A DNA stretch of 64,000 bases from NCBI GenBank assembly GCA_041687675.1, contig JAWLBM010000025.1, forward strand, positions 1 to 64,000, read 5' to 3'. Positions 54,890 to 64,000 of the stretch are shown here, piece after piece. Each line of letters opens with the position of its first letter. Position 1 is the stretch's first letter. A model generated the notes under the pieces. The model saw nothing but the letters and a program-made list of their open reading frames with translations, had not been told where the DNA came from and did no database searches. The stretch is from JAWLBM01 sp041687675 (GTDB lineage: Bacteria; Pseudomonadota; Alphaproteobacteria; Rhizobiales; Pleomorphomonadaceae). The translations under genes were made by a program, and so were the position numbers.

Positions 54890-55943
54890 GGTGATCATGC
54901 CGGCGCTGGGCATGGCCCAGTCGACCGGCGTCATCGTGTCCTGGCTGAAGAAGGTGGGCGAGGCGGTCGCGGCCGACGACCCGCTGATGGAGGTCGAGAC
55001 CGACAAGACCACCATGGAGGTGCCCGCCGGTCACGACGGCGTCGTGCTGGAGATCCGCGCCGAGGCCGGCGCCGAGGTGCCGGTCGGCGAGGTGATCGCC
55101 CTGATCGGCGCGGCGGGATCCGTTCCGCCGCCGAAGCCGGCCGCGGCCGCCGCGCCCGCCGCGGCGAAGCCGGAGCCGGCGGCCGTGGCTGCCCCGCCGC
55201 CCGCCGCCCGGCCGCCGGCGCCCGCTCCCGCGCCGCCCCCCGCCAGGCCCGATGGCGCGGCGGCTGCCGCGCCTGCGGCGGCCGGCAAGGTCCTCGCCTC
55301 GCCGAAGGCGCGGCTCCTCGCCGCCGAGCGGGGCATCGACCTCGCTCCTCACGCGGCCCGCTCGCACGAAAGGCCGATCCTTGCCGCCGACGTCGAGGCG
55401 ATGGCCGCAGAGGCGGCCGCCGCGCCGGCCACCGCCGCCGTACAGGGGCTCGCGGCCACCCCGCGTCTCGCCAGCCTGCGCGCCGCCGCCCCGGCGGCCG
55501 GCTGGGCGGAGTTCCTCGCCTTCGCCTCCGGCGAGGCGAAGCGGCCGGTGGAGGGCATGGCGGTGATCGCCGCCTTCGCCGCCGCCGCCTTCCGCGCCGC
55601 GACCGGCGAGACCGGGCGGATCGTCGTCGCGGCCGAGAGCCTGTCGGACGACGGCGGCGCCCTCGTCCTCGCCGATCCCGACCGGGCCGGCCTCGCCTCG
55701 ATCGCCGACACCACGACCGACGCGCCGGCGACGCTCTCCGTGCTCGACCTCACCGGCACCGCGCTCTCCGGCGCCGACGGCCTCGGCGCCGGCACCGGGC
55801 CGGTGCTGGTGGTGGCGGGATCGGGCGAGCGGCTCGACCTCTCGCTCTCCTTCGACCCGTCGAGCCTTGCGCCGCGCGCCGCGGCGGCGCTACTGACGGG
55901 CATCGCGCGCCGGGTCGAGAACCCGCTGCGCCATCTGCTCTGA
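54882..55943 (+). CDS. E2-like protein: lipoyl domain, binding domain and degenerate acyltransferase domain
   Basis: 353 aa. The lipoyl domain (1-77) has the lipoylated Lys in EVETDKTTMEVP. After an Ala/Pro linker, a peripheral-subunit-binding domain follows (about 130-167: ASPKARLLAAERGIDL). Residues about 185-350 keep the outline of an E2 catalytic domain but have lost the active site: the usual DHRxxDG motif reads LSFDPSSLAPRAA, with no His. It thus looks like a pseudo-E2 that carries the swinging arm, comparable in concept to protein X. The active acyltransferase is encoded at 57452. Confidence 0.85.
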   Translation: MREVIMPALGMAQSTGVIVSWLKKVGEAVAADDPLMEVETDKTTMEVPAGHDGVVLEIRAEAGAEVPVGEVIALIGAAGSVPPPKPAAAAAPAAAKPEPAAVAAPPPAARPPAPAPAPPPARPDGAAAAAPAAAGKVLASPKARLLAAERGIDLAPHAARSHERPILAADVEAMAAEAAAAPATAAVQGLAATPRLASLRAAAPAAGWAEFLAFASGEAKRPVEGMAVIAAFAAAAFRAATGETGRIVVAAESLSDDGGALVLADPDRAGLASIADTTTDAPATLSVLDLTGTALSGADGLGAGTGPVLVVAGSGERLDLSLSFDPSSLAPRAAAALLTGIARRVENPLRHLL

Positions 55944-55958
55944 CGAGGAGCCTATCCC

Positions 55959-57407
<1,449 letters not shown>

Positions 57408-57451
57408 TCTCGCCGAAGACAGGACGCAAGCCGCAGGACCCGAAGGACCCG

Positions 57452-58369
57452 ATGTCCCGATCCGACACCATCGCCAGCCCCTCCACCCGCCGCCTCGCCC
57501 AGGAGCTCGGCGTCGACCTCGACGCGCTCGCCAGCGAGCGGGGCGACCCGGAGGTGACCAGGCAGGCGGTGCTGGTGAAGGCCGGGAAGGCCTCCGCGTC
57601 CGGCGGCGCCCCGGCCGCCGTCCCTCCCGCGGCGGCCGGGCCGAACCACTGGGACGTCGACCACCGCCGCTGGGGCGAGGTGGAGGACCGGCCGCTCTCG
57701 CGCATCGACAAGGTGGCGGCGGCGAACCTCTCGGCCGCCAGCCGCGGGATCCCGGCCGTCACACACCACGACCGGGCCGACATGACGGCGGTCGAGGCGC
57801 TTCGGAAATCGATTGCAGAGGACGCCCGGGCGAAGGGCGTCAAGCTCACCGCCCTCGCCTTCCACGTCAAGGCGCTGGCGCGGACGCTCCGGGCCTTCGA
57901 GCGGTTCAACGCCTCGCTCTCCGCCGACGGCGGCACCCTGCACCTGAAGCGCTACGTGTCGGTCGGCGTCGCCGTCGATACCCCGCACGGGCTGATGGTG
58001 CCGGTGGTCCGCGACGCGGACGCCAAGGGTCTCCTCGCCATCGCCGGCGAGATCGCCGACCTCGCCGGCCGGGCGCAGGCGCGCAAGCTCCGCGGCGAGG
58101 AGACCGGCGGCGCCTCGATGAGCATCTCCAACCTCGGCGGCATCGGCGGCCGCGGCTTCACGCCGATCGTCAACCCGCCGGAGGTGGCGATCCTCGGGCT
58201 GACCCGCGCGACCATGGAGCCGATCTGGGACGGCGAGGCCTTCCAGCCGCGGCTGATCGTGTCGCTCGACCTCTCCTACGACCACCGGGTGATCAACGGC
58301 GCCGACGCGGCCCGCTTCACCGCCCACTACGCCCGGCTGCTCGAGGATCCCCGCCGGCTCCTCCTCTGA
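57452..58369 (+). CDS. E2 acyltransferase catalytic subunit without lipoyl domain
   Basis: 305 aa. A subunit-binding domain (about 9-45: ASPSTRRLAQELGVDLDALA) is followed directly by the catalytic domain, which is intact: SLDLSYDHRVINGADAARF has the His, and SMSISNLGGIGGRGFTPIVN is the CoA-site region. No lipoyl domain or lipoyl-type Lys is present, so the acyl group must come from the lipoyl arm of the protein at 54882. Its last 43 nt overlap the 3' end of the convergent LacI gene. Confidence 0.88.
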   Translation: MSRSDTIASPSTRRLAQELGVDLDALASERGDPEVTRQAVLVKAGKASASGGAPAAVPPAAAGPNHWDVDHRRWGEVEDRPLSRIDKVAAANLSAASRGIPAVTHHDRADMTAVEALRKSIAEDARAKGVKLTALAFHVKALARTLRAFERFNASLSADGGTLHLKRYVSVGVAVDTPHGLMVPVVRDADAKGLLAIAGEIADLAGRAQARKLRGEETGGASMSISNLGGIGGRGFTPIVNPPEVAILGLTRATMEPIWDGEAFQPRLIVSLDLSYDHRVINGADAARFTAHYARLLEDPRRLLL

Positions 58370-59463
58370 GCCGGCGCGCGCTCGCCGGCATCGGCCGGCT
58401 CGGCGGCAACCGGCTGGGGCTCCTCCCCGGCGCTGCGGGCCTGGTCCGGTGGCGCGGCGGTGCTCGCCCTGGCGACGAGGCGCACCGGCAGGACCACGCC
58501 GGTGTCGGCCGGCTCGTCCGCCATCAGCTTCAGGAGCATCTCCGCGGCCGCCGCCCCGGCGGCGAACTGCTCGATCCGCACGGTGGTCAGCGCCGGCGGG
58601 ATCAGCTCCAGGAACGGCATGTCGTTGAAGCCGGTGACGGAGACGTCGCCCGGGCAGGAGAGGTCGTGGGCCCGCAGCGCCTCGATGGCGCCGAGCGCGA
58701 GGGTGTCGTTGGCGGCGATCACCGCGGTGACCGGCAGGTCGCGGGCGATCAGCTCCGACATGCAGCGCCGGCCCTCCTCGTGGGTGAAGGCGCCGGCGTA
58801 GGCGACGCGGTTGCGCCAGCCGAGGTCGCCGCGCCGCTCCGAACTCTCGCCGAAGGCCAGCAGGCGGTGGTAGCCGGTCGAGGTGCCCTGCGGGCCGGCG
58901 ATATGGGCGATCACCCGGTGGCCGAGGCCGTGCACATGAGCCATCAACTGCTCGATGCCGTCCGCCTCGTCGTTGACCACGTAGGGAATCGACGAGTTCT
59001 CCACACTGCGGTTGACGGTGACGAGCGGGACGCCGTGCTTCTCCAGTTCCAGCGCGGCGCGGTCGTCCAGCGAGGCGGCGGCGTGGATCACCCCGTCGAC
59101 GCCGCGGGCGAGCAGCATGTCGACGAGGCGCTCCTTGCGCCGCTCGCTGTTGTCCGTGTTGACGATCAGCGAGGCGTAGCCGCGCGGCTCCAGCACCGAT
59201 TCCACCCCGCGCACGATCGGCGGGAAGATCACGTTGGAGATGTCCGGCAGCACGATGCCGGTGGTCATCGAGCGGTTGGTCCTCAGGCCGTGCGCCATCC
59301 GGTTGGGCCGGTAGTCCATCTGCCTGGCGATCGCGACGACCCGGTTCACCACCTCGTCGGAGATGAACTGCCGCATGTTGGGGTCGAGGGCCCGGGAGAC
59401 GGTGGACACGTGCAGGCCGGCCGCCTCGGCGATGTCCTTGAGAGTGGTGCGCTTCTTCCGCAT
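58327..59463 (-). CDS. LacI-family transcriptional regulator
   Basis: 378 aa. The HTH is TTLKDIAEAAGLHVSTVSRA (about 5-24), with hinge RPNRMAHGLRTNRS and a sugar-binding-type sensor (about 63-330). The C-terminal 45 residues are a disordered Ala/Arg/Ser-rich tail whose codons overlap the E2 gene antisense. The ATG at 59463 has GGGAG just upstream. It probably controls the M24-dehydrogenase operon and the divergent beta-hydroxyacid dehydrogenase/Liv operon, since similar operators precede both. Confidence 0.9.
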   Translation of the reverse strand: MRKKRTTLKDIAEAAGLHVSTVSRALDPNMRQFISDEVVNRVVAIARQMDYRPNRMAHGLRTNRSMTTGIVLPDISNVIFPPIVRGVESVLEPRGYASLIVNTDNSERRKERLVDMLLARGVDGVIHAAASLDDRAALELEKHGVPLVTVNRSVENSSIPYVVNDEADGIEQLMAHVHGLGHRVIAHIAGPQGTSTGYHRLLAFGESSERRGDLGWRNRVAYAGAFTHEEGRRCMSELIARDLPVTAVIAANDTLALGAIEALRAHDLSCPGDVSVTGFNDMPFLELIPPALTTVRIEQFAAGAAAAEMLLKLMADEPADTGVVLPVRLVARASTAAPPDQARSAGEEPQPVAAEPADAGERAPAQRRSRRGSSSSRA

Positions 59464-59764
59464 GGGCTCCCGTGTCGCTGTCGGGCCGGGCGGCGGCCGG
59501 GTGCATCTCGATCTGGCCCCGCCCCAGCGGTACGCCGCCGCCCCCGGCGGCGTATCGTTCGGCAAACGATTGCACAAATCGCTTGCCGCCCCGTGGCCGT
59601 TCAGCTACCGTGCAAATGATTGCACGATCCGGTCGCGCCGTCCATCGGGCAGGGGTCGTGACCGGCGCAGGGTCCGGGCCGGACCGTCGCGGCGGTCGCG
59701 GAGCACCGGTGGGGAAAGCGATTCCGCAAGGTTTCTCAAGGGGCTGGGTACGGAGAACGACGAC
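59464..59764. other. Divergent regulatory region of LacI gene
   Basis: 301 bp between the LacI gene and the beta-hydroxyacid dehydrogenase. It contains the operators at 59562-59624 (listed separately). Frames reading through it are non-homologous. No small gene is seen. Confidence 0.6.
59562..59624. promoter_or_regulatory. Two LacI-type operators
   Basis: GCAAACGATTGC (59562-59573) is a palindrome with a central CG and one mismatched pair. TGCAAATGATTGCA (59611-59624) has perfect TGCAA/TTGCA arms. Between them CGCTTGCCG (59580-59588) repeats the arrangement seen at 51407-51415. The sites lie about 100-160 bp before the LacI start and 140-200 bp before the dehydrogenase start. Confidence 0.65.
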
Positions 59765-60727
59765 ATGAGCAATCCGAGGATTGGCTGGATCGGCATGGGC
59801 CGGATGGGCTATCCCATGGCCGAGCGCCTGGTGAAGGCCGGATACGACGTGCACGTGTGGAATCGCACCCGTGCAAAAGCCGAACCGCTGGCCGCCAGGG
59901 GCGCCACCCTCGTCGACCAGCCGGCCGACCTCGCCGGCGTCGATGTGCTCTTCACCATGGTCTCGACCGGCTACGACCTGGAGAAGATCTATTTCGGCTC
60001 CGACGGCGTGCTCTCGCGCGGCGGCTCGGTGCCGAAGATCTTCGTCGACTGCTCCTCGATCGGCGTCGACCAGTCGGCCGACTTCCGCGAGCGGCTCGCC
60101 GCGCTCGGGGCCCGGTTCGTCGCCTCCCCGGTCTCCGGCAACGGCAAGTGCGTCAAGGCCGGCAAGCTCTCGGCGGTCGCTTCCGGGCCCCGCCCGGCCT
60201 ACGACACCGTCGAGCCGATGATCCAGGCGATCGCCGGCCGCGGCGTCTCCTACGTCGGCGAGGGCGAACTCGCCCGCATCTGCAAGATCGCCCACAACGT
60301 CTTCCTCGGCGTCGTCACCCAGAACCTCGCCGAGATCATCATCCTCGCCCAGAAGGCGGGCGTGCCGCGGGCGGCCTTCCTCGACTTCATCAACAGCAGC
60401 GTGATGGGGTCGATCTTCACGCAGTACAAGTCGAACGCCCTCGTCAACCTCGACTGGACGACCACCTTCACACCGGCGCTGCTGCGCAAGGACATGGACC
60501 TCGGCCTCGCCGCCGGCCGCGAGCTGGACGTGCCGATGCCGGTGACCGCCGCCACGCGCGAGGCGCTGCAGGCCCACTTCGGCGCCGCGCAGCTGAAGCC
60601 GGACCCCGAGGACTACCTCGCGAAGGACTTCGCCGCGATCCTCGAGACCGTCGCGCTCGGCGCCGGCCTCGAGCTCGCTCCGGAAGGCAAGCCGATCCCG
60701 ACCGGGCTCGAGCTCGCCGCCGAGTGA
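59765..60727 (+). CDS. Beta-hydroxyacid dehydrogenase (3-hydroxyisobutyrate dehydrogenase family)
   Basis: 320 aa. N-terminal nucleotide motif GWIGMGRMGYPMAERLVKAG, substrate loop FVASPVSGNGKCVKAGKLSA, and the catalytic Lys in ICKIAHNVFLG (about 174-184). Members oxidise 3-hydroxyisobutyrate, tartronate semialdehyde reductively, or 4-hydroxybutyrate-like acids; the exact acid is open. Together with the aldehyde dehydrogenase it suggests an alcohol-aldehyde-acid sequence. It is divergent from LacI and precedes the Liv transporter by 119 nt. Confidence 0.9.
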   Translation: MSNPRIGWIGMGRMGYPMAERLVKAGYDVHVWNRTRAKAEPLAARGATLVDQPADLAGVDVLFTMVSTGYDLEKIYFGSDGVLSRGGSVPKIFVDCSSIGVDQSADFRERLAALGARFVASPVSGNGKCVKAGKLSAVASGPRPAYDTVEPMIQAIAGRGVSYVGEGELARICKIAHNVFLGVVTQNLAEIIILAQKAGVPRAAFLDFINSSVMGSIFTQYKSNALVNLDWTTTFTPALLRKDMDLGLAAGRELDVPMPVTAATREALQAHFGAAQLKPDPEDYLAKDFAAILETVALGAGLELAPEGKPIPTGLELAAE

Positions 60728-60846
60728 CCGGCGCCGGGCACGCCCGGCCGGCCGACTCGCACGACACGACCTTTCCGGGGCGCTCGCGCCCCGGACCGGT
60801 CCCCAGGAAGAAACGGACAAACCGTACACGGGGAGAGGAAACCACC

Positions 60847-62130
60847 ATGGTGAGGAAAGCAATCCTGGCCGCCACCGCGCTCGGCATGCTCGCGTCCGGG
60901 CCAGCCTTCGCCGCCGAAGACCTCAAGATCGGCGCGTCGCTGCCGATCACGGGCAACTTCTCGGTCTCGGGCGAGAAGCACCAGCAGGGCTACGCGCTCT
61001 GCGCCAAGCTGCTCAACGAGAAGGGCGGCATCCTCGGCCGGCCGGTCGACCTGATCGTCAGCGACAACCGCTCCGACAACGCCACCGCCATCAGCCAGTA
61101 CGAGCGCTTCATCAACGTCGACGGGGTCGAGGCGGTGTTCGGCACCTTCTCCAGCCGCCTGACCTTCCCGGTGGCGAGCCTGCTCGCCAAGTACGGGTAC
61201 GTCCATCCGGTGCCCGCCGGCGGCGCGCTCCGGATCTACACCCAGGGCCACAAGGGCCTCTACTACTTCCAGCCGAACGCGGCGGAGTACGTCGGCTCGT
61301 CGCTGCGCGACGCCATCAAGGACCGCGTCCCGGCGGCCGAGGCGCCGAAGACCGTCGCCATCGTCTGGGCGGACGACTTCTTCGCCAACGCGGTCGCCGC
61401 CGGCCTGCTCGGCGAGAAGGTCAACGACCCGGCCGACGGCAGCCTCGTCGCCGACCTCGCCCCCGGATACCTCAACGAGGCCGGCATCGAGGTGGTGATG
61501 CAGGAGAAGTGGCCGGAGGAGGGCTTCAACGACTGGCTCAACCTCGCCAACTCGATCAAGCGCTCCGGCGCCGAGCTGATCATCGGCCTCACCGCCTCGG
61601 CCGAGGAGGCCTCCCAGCTCACCCGTGCGCTGCAGACCGTGCGCGCCGAGCCGAAGATGGTCTACCTCAGCCAGGGCACCCAGTCGGAGTACTTCGAGAG
61701 CGTCGGCAACGCCTCCAACGCGGTGCTGATCCACACCTCCTGGCACCCGAACGCCCCGTTCGAGGGAAGCCTCGGCGGAGAGCCCTTCACCAACGCCGAC
61801 TTCATCAAGGCGTTCGAGGCCGAGTACGGCTTTGCCCCGGACGAGGACGCCGCGATCCCCTTCGCCGTCTGCCAGGGCATGGCCCAGGCGATCGAGGGCG
61901 CCGGCACCACCGACCAGGCCAAGGTCGACGAGTGGCTGCAGGCCCGCACGGCGGAGGACCCGGTGCGCACCATCCTCGGCCGCTTCCAGTGGGACGACCG
62001 CGGCCTGCCCGTCGGCAAGCCCTTCCTGATGGCCCAGTGGCAGAACAACGGCGAGCTGAACTTCGTCTACCCGACCGACGAGTTCCCCGGCACCGCCGAT
62101 CTGGTCTACCCGAAGCAGGGCTGGGAGTGA
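60847..62130 (+). CDS. Branched-chain amino acid-type ABC substrate-binding protein
   Basis: 427 aa with a Sec signal (ILAATALGMLASGPAFA). It has a periplasmic type I fold: LKIGASLPITGNFSVSGEKH, NEKGGILGRPVDLIVSDNRS, GTFSSRLTFPVASLLAKYGY. It is the binding protein of the Liv-type transporter encoded next. Such proteins bind amino acids, amides, or aromatic and small organic acids; the ligand here is probably the substrate of the dehydrogenase pathway. Confidence 0.92.
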   Translation: MVRKAILAATALGMLASGPAFAAEDLKIGASLPITGNFSVSGEKHQQGYALCAKLLNEKGGILGRPVDLIVSDNRSDNATAISQYERFINVDGVEAVFGTFSSRLTFPVASLLAKYGYVHPVPAGGALRIYTQGHKGLYYFQPNAAEYVGSSLRDAIKDRVPAAEAPKTVAIVWADDFFANAVAAGLLGEKVNDPADGSLVADLAPGYLNEAGIEVVMQEKWPEEGFNDWLNLANSIKRSGAELIIGLTASAEEASQLTRALQTVRAEPKMVYLSQGTQSEYFESVGNASNAVLIHTSWHPNAPFEGSLGGEPFTNADFIKAFEAEYGFAPDEDAAIPFAVCQGMAQAIEGAGTTDQAKVDEWLQARTAEDPVRTILGRFQWDDRGLPVGKPFLMAQWQNNGELNFVYPTDEFPGTADLVYPKQGWE

Positions 62131-62136
62131 CCGACC

Positions 62137-62165
62137 GCCGGATCCGCCTCGCGGGCGGATCCGGC
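62137..62165 (+). promoter_or_regulatory. Strong intercistronic hairpin
   Basis: GCCGGATCCGCC pairs perfectly with GGCGGATCCGGC (12 bp, 5-nt loop), 6 nt after the binding-protein stop. There is no T-run. It may stabilise the upstream message or attenuate expression of the ATPases and permeases, giving more binding protein than transporter. Confidence 0.55.
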
Positions 62166-62334
62166 ATTCGCCGGTCGAAGCCGGAGCGGCGCGCGGCCCG
62201 CGTCGACCCGGCCTGTGCCGGACTCCGGCCGGTCCGATGCGGGTGACCGCGTCTCCCCGGGATGGCGGCGGGGCCCGCCGACCGGACCGGCACCGACGAC
62301 GATCCGAACCGCGCAGCCCACGGAGGCAAGGGCC

Positions 62335-63078
62335 ATGCTCGAGGTCCGCAATCTCTGCAAGTTCTTCGGCGGCATCCGCGCCGTCGACGACTGCTCGTTC
62401 ACCGTCGAGAGGGGATCGATCACGGCCCTGATCGGCCCCAACGGCGCCGGCAAGACCACCGCCTTCAACTGCATCTCGCGGACGGCGCAGCCGACCAGCG
62501 GCGAGGTGTGGCTCGACGGCGAGCGGATCGACCAGCTTCGCCCGCACAGGATCACCCGCAAGGGCCTGACGCGGACGTTCCAGATCTCGCGCAACCTCGC
62601 CGACATGACGGTGCTGGAGAACATGGTGGTGCAGTCGAAGGTGGACGGCATCCGCGGCCTGTTCCAGCCGGCCATCACCCCGGCCGAGCGCGACAAGGCG
62701 ATGGAGATCCTCGAGTTCCTCGGCATCACCCGGCTCGCCTACGAGGACGGCTCGAACCTTTCCTACGGCCAGAAGAAGCTGATGGACTTCGGCGCGCTCT
62801 TGATGTCCGACCCGAAGATCATCCTGCTCGACGAGCCCGCCGGCGGCGTCAACCCGTCGCTGATGGAGGAGATCCTCGGCCACATCCGCCGGCTCAACGA
62901 GCGCGGCCTCACCGTGCTCATCGTCGAGCACAACATGGAGCTGGTCATGCGCCTCTCCCACAAGGTGATCGTGATGGCGCAGGGGCGGGTCATCTGCGAT
63001 GGATCGCCGGAGACGGTGCAGAAGGACCCGGGCGTGCTCGAGGCCTACCTCGGCGGCGCCCTGGAGGACGCGGCATGA
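62335..63078 (+). CDS. livG: ABC transporter ATP-binding protein (LivG type)
   Basis: 247 aa. Walker A GPNGAGKTTAFNCI (about 36), signature NLSYGQKKLMDFGALL, Walker B KIILLDEPAGGVNPSLME, and the LivG-type loop LRPHRITRKGLTRTFQISRN. The start MLEVRNLC at 62335 is chosen because upstream residues are non-homologous. The stop overlaps the livF ATG (ATGA). Confidence 0.93.
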   Translation: MLEVRNLCKFFGGIRAVDDCSFTVERGSITALIGPNGAGKTTAFNCISRTAQPTSGEVWLDGERIDQLRPHRITRKGLTRTFQISRNLADMTVLENMVVQSKVDGIRGLFQPAITPAERDKAMEILEFLGITRLAYEDGSNLSYGQKKLMDFGALLMSDPKIILLDEPAGGVNPSLMEEILGHIRRLNERGLTVLIVEHNMELVMRLSHKVIVMAQGRVICDGSPETVQKDPGVLEAYLGGALEDAA

Positions 63079-63806
63079 GCAAGCCCTTCCTCTCCGTCAC
63101 CGACATCGTCGCCGGCTACGGCAACGGCCCGGCCATCCTCGACGGCGCCCGCCTGGAGGTGGAGCCCGGCAAGGTCCACTGCATCATCGGCCCGAACGGC
63201 GCCGGCAAGTCGACGCTGCTCAAGGTGATCGCCGGCGTGCTGCCGATCCGCAAGGGCGAGGTGATCTTCAAGGGCGAGCGTCTCAACGGGCTGCGGCCCG
63301 ACCAGGTCCTGCGCCGCGGCATCGCCTTCGTGCCGCAGGAGCGCGCGCTGTTCCCGAAGATGACCGTGCGCGAGAACCTGCGCATGGGCGGCTACATCCT
63401 TCGCGACGAGAAGGAACTGCAGCGGCGGATCGACGAGATCCTCGAGCGCTTTCCGATCCTGCGCGAGCGCGCCGAGCAGCACGCCGGCACCATGTCCGGC
63501 GGCCAGCAGCAGACGCTCTCCATGGCCCGCACGATGATCCTCAAGCCGGACGTCGTCATGCTCGACGAGCCCTCCCTCGGCCTCGCGCCGAAGGTGGTGC
63601 GGGAGATGTTCGACATCATGAGGATGATGACGGAGCGCGGCGTCACGATCCTCCTCGTCGAGCAGAACGCCATCATGGGCCTGAAGAACGCCGACGTCGG
63701 CGTCGTGCTCGACCTCGGCCGCACCCTGTTCGAAAAGCCCGCCGCGGAGGTCCTCACCGACCCGCGGATCCAGGAACTCTATCTCGGCGGCCGCAAGGCC
63801 GCCTGA
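63075..63806 (+). CDS. livF: ABC transporter ATP-binding protein (LivF type)
   Basis: 243 aa. Walker A GPNGAGKSTLLKVIAG, LivF-type IAFVPQERALFPKMTVRENL, signature MSGGQQQTLSMARTM and Walker B VVMLDEPSLGLAPKVV. It pairs with LivG in the membrane complex. Confidence 0.93.
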   Translation: MSKPFLSVTDIVAGYGNGPAILDGARLEVEPGKVHCIIGPNGAGKSTLLKVIAGVLPIRKGEVIFKGERLNGLRPDQVLRRGIAFVPQERALFPKMTVRENLRMGGYILRDEKELQRRIDEILERFPILRERAEQHAGTMSGGQQQTLSMARTMILKPDVVMLDEPSLGLAPKVVREMFDIMRMMTERGVTILLVEQNAIMGLKNADVGVVLDLGRTLFEKPAAEVLTDPRIQELYLGGRKAA

Positions 63807-63818
63807 GGAGCACCCGCC

Positions 63819-64000
63819 ATGGAGATCATCCAGATCATCGTGCTCGGCCTCGGCCTCGGCGGCGTCTTCGCGCTGATGGGGGCGGGCCTGTCGCTGGTGT
63901 TCGGCGTGATGCGCATCGTCAACCTGGCGCATCCCTCGCTGATCATCGCCGGCGCCTTCGTCGCCTACTGGGGCTTCCGCATGTGGGGCATCGACCCGCT
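63819..64000 (+). CDS. livH: Branched-chain amino acid-type ABC permease (LivH type), partial
   Basis: The first about 60 residues are visible: MEIIQIIVLGLGLGGVFALM, then SLVFGVMRIVNLAHPSLIIA, the typical LivH N-terminus. GGAG lies 8 nt before the ATG. The gene continues past the end of the window; livM is expected to follow. Confidence 0.88.
   Translation, partial: MEIIQIIVLGLGLGGVFALMGAGLSLVFGVMRIVNLAHPSLIIAGAFVAYWGFRMWGIDP

Noticed and set aside
50873..55015. A 1,380-codon open frame antisense to the M24/E1 genes
   Set aside because: It is the complement of well-recognised genes, with no start signal or domain; it is an artefact of GC-rich codon third positions.

Overview
The window is very GC-rich and densely coded, with many 4-nt ATGA, GTGA or TTGA stop/start overlaps. 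Its gene types fit an alphaproteobacterium, probably Hyphomicrobiales: two-gene cobalamin methionine synthase, an ArsR-methyltransferase fusion, TRAP and Liv transporters, YcaO/TfuA, and OpgG. This placement rests on gene content only. No phage, plasmid or CRISPR locus is visible.

Left part (1-12 kb). After an extensin-like lipoprotein comes a minus-strand one-carbon operon: ArsR-methyltransferase, metF, metH N-terminal part, metH C-terminal part. An AT-rich palindrome in front of it is the likely operator. Divergent from it are an AMP-forming acyl-CoA synthetase and an ECHDC3-like crotonase.

10-16 kb holds the most unusual locus. A SARP-type (BTAD plus TPR) regulator is followed by a 115-aa orphan protein, a YcaO enzyme, a TfuA protein and a pentein-fold (deiminase/amidinotransferase-like) enzyme. 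The last three are joined by 4-nt overlaps. YcaO plus TfuA is the known pair for ATP-dependent backbone thioamidation. Joining it to a pentein suggests an undescribed peptide or protein modification pathway.

16-28.5 kb is mixed housekeeping and accessory sequence: a PRC-barrel protein, an FMN-barrel stress protein, a YihY protein, a CYP152-type P450 peroxygenase, a sugar-isomerase/LacI pair, an SMP-30 lactonase, two REP (BIME-like) units, DedA, a broken PfkB kinase, DUF4174, an EF-hand protein and OpgG.

28.5-41 kb holds a PepSY-like protein, a TRAP transporter with a GlpR-type regulator, and a divergent operon of two FAD oxidoreductases and an FGGY kinase, probably for glycerol or a related polyol. 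A stand-alone SelD-N-terminal-type oxidoreductase, fdhD and a SnoaL-like protein follow.

41.2-50.9 kb appears to be a decayed genomic island inserted at a tRNA-CAU gene. A 16-bp copy of the tRNA 3' end lies at 41227, and an integrase remnant lies next to the intact tRNA. Cargo: a PHP-domain protein, a GntR/LacI-chimera regulator, a TauABC/SsuABC-type transporter and two Gfo/Idh/MocA dehydrogenases.

51-64 kb is a catabolic regulon: an M24 creatinase-fold protein, a 2-oxoacid (acetoin/pyruvate-like) dehydrogenase whose E2 is divided over two genes, a succinate-semialdehyde-type dehydrogenase, a LacI regulator, a beta-hydroxyacid dehydrogenase and a Liv-type ABC transporter that runs off the window. 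A nearly identical operator-like sequence in front of both halves suggests that the LacI protein controls the whole region.
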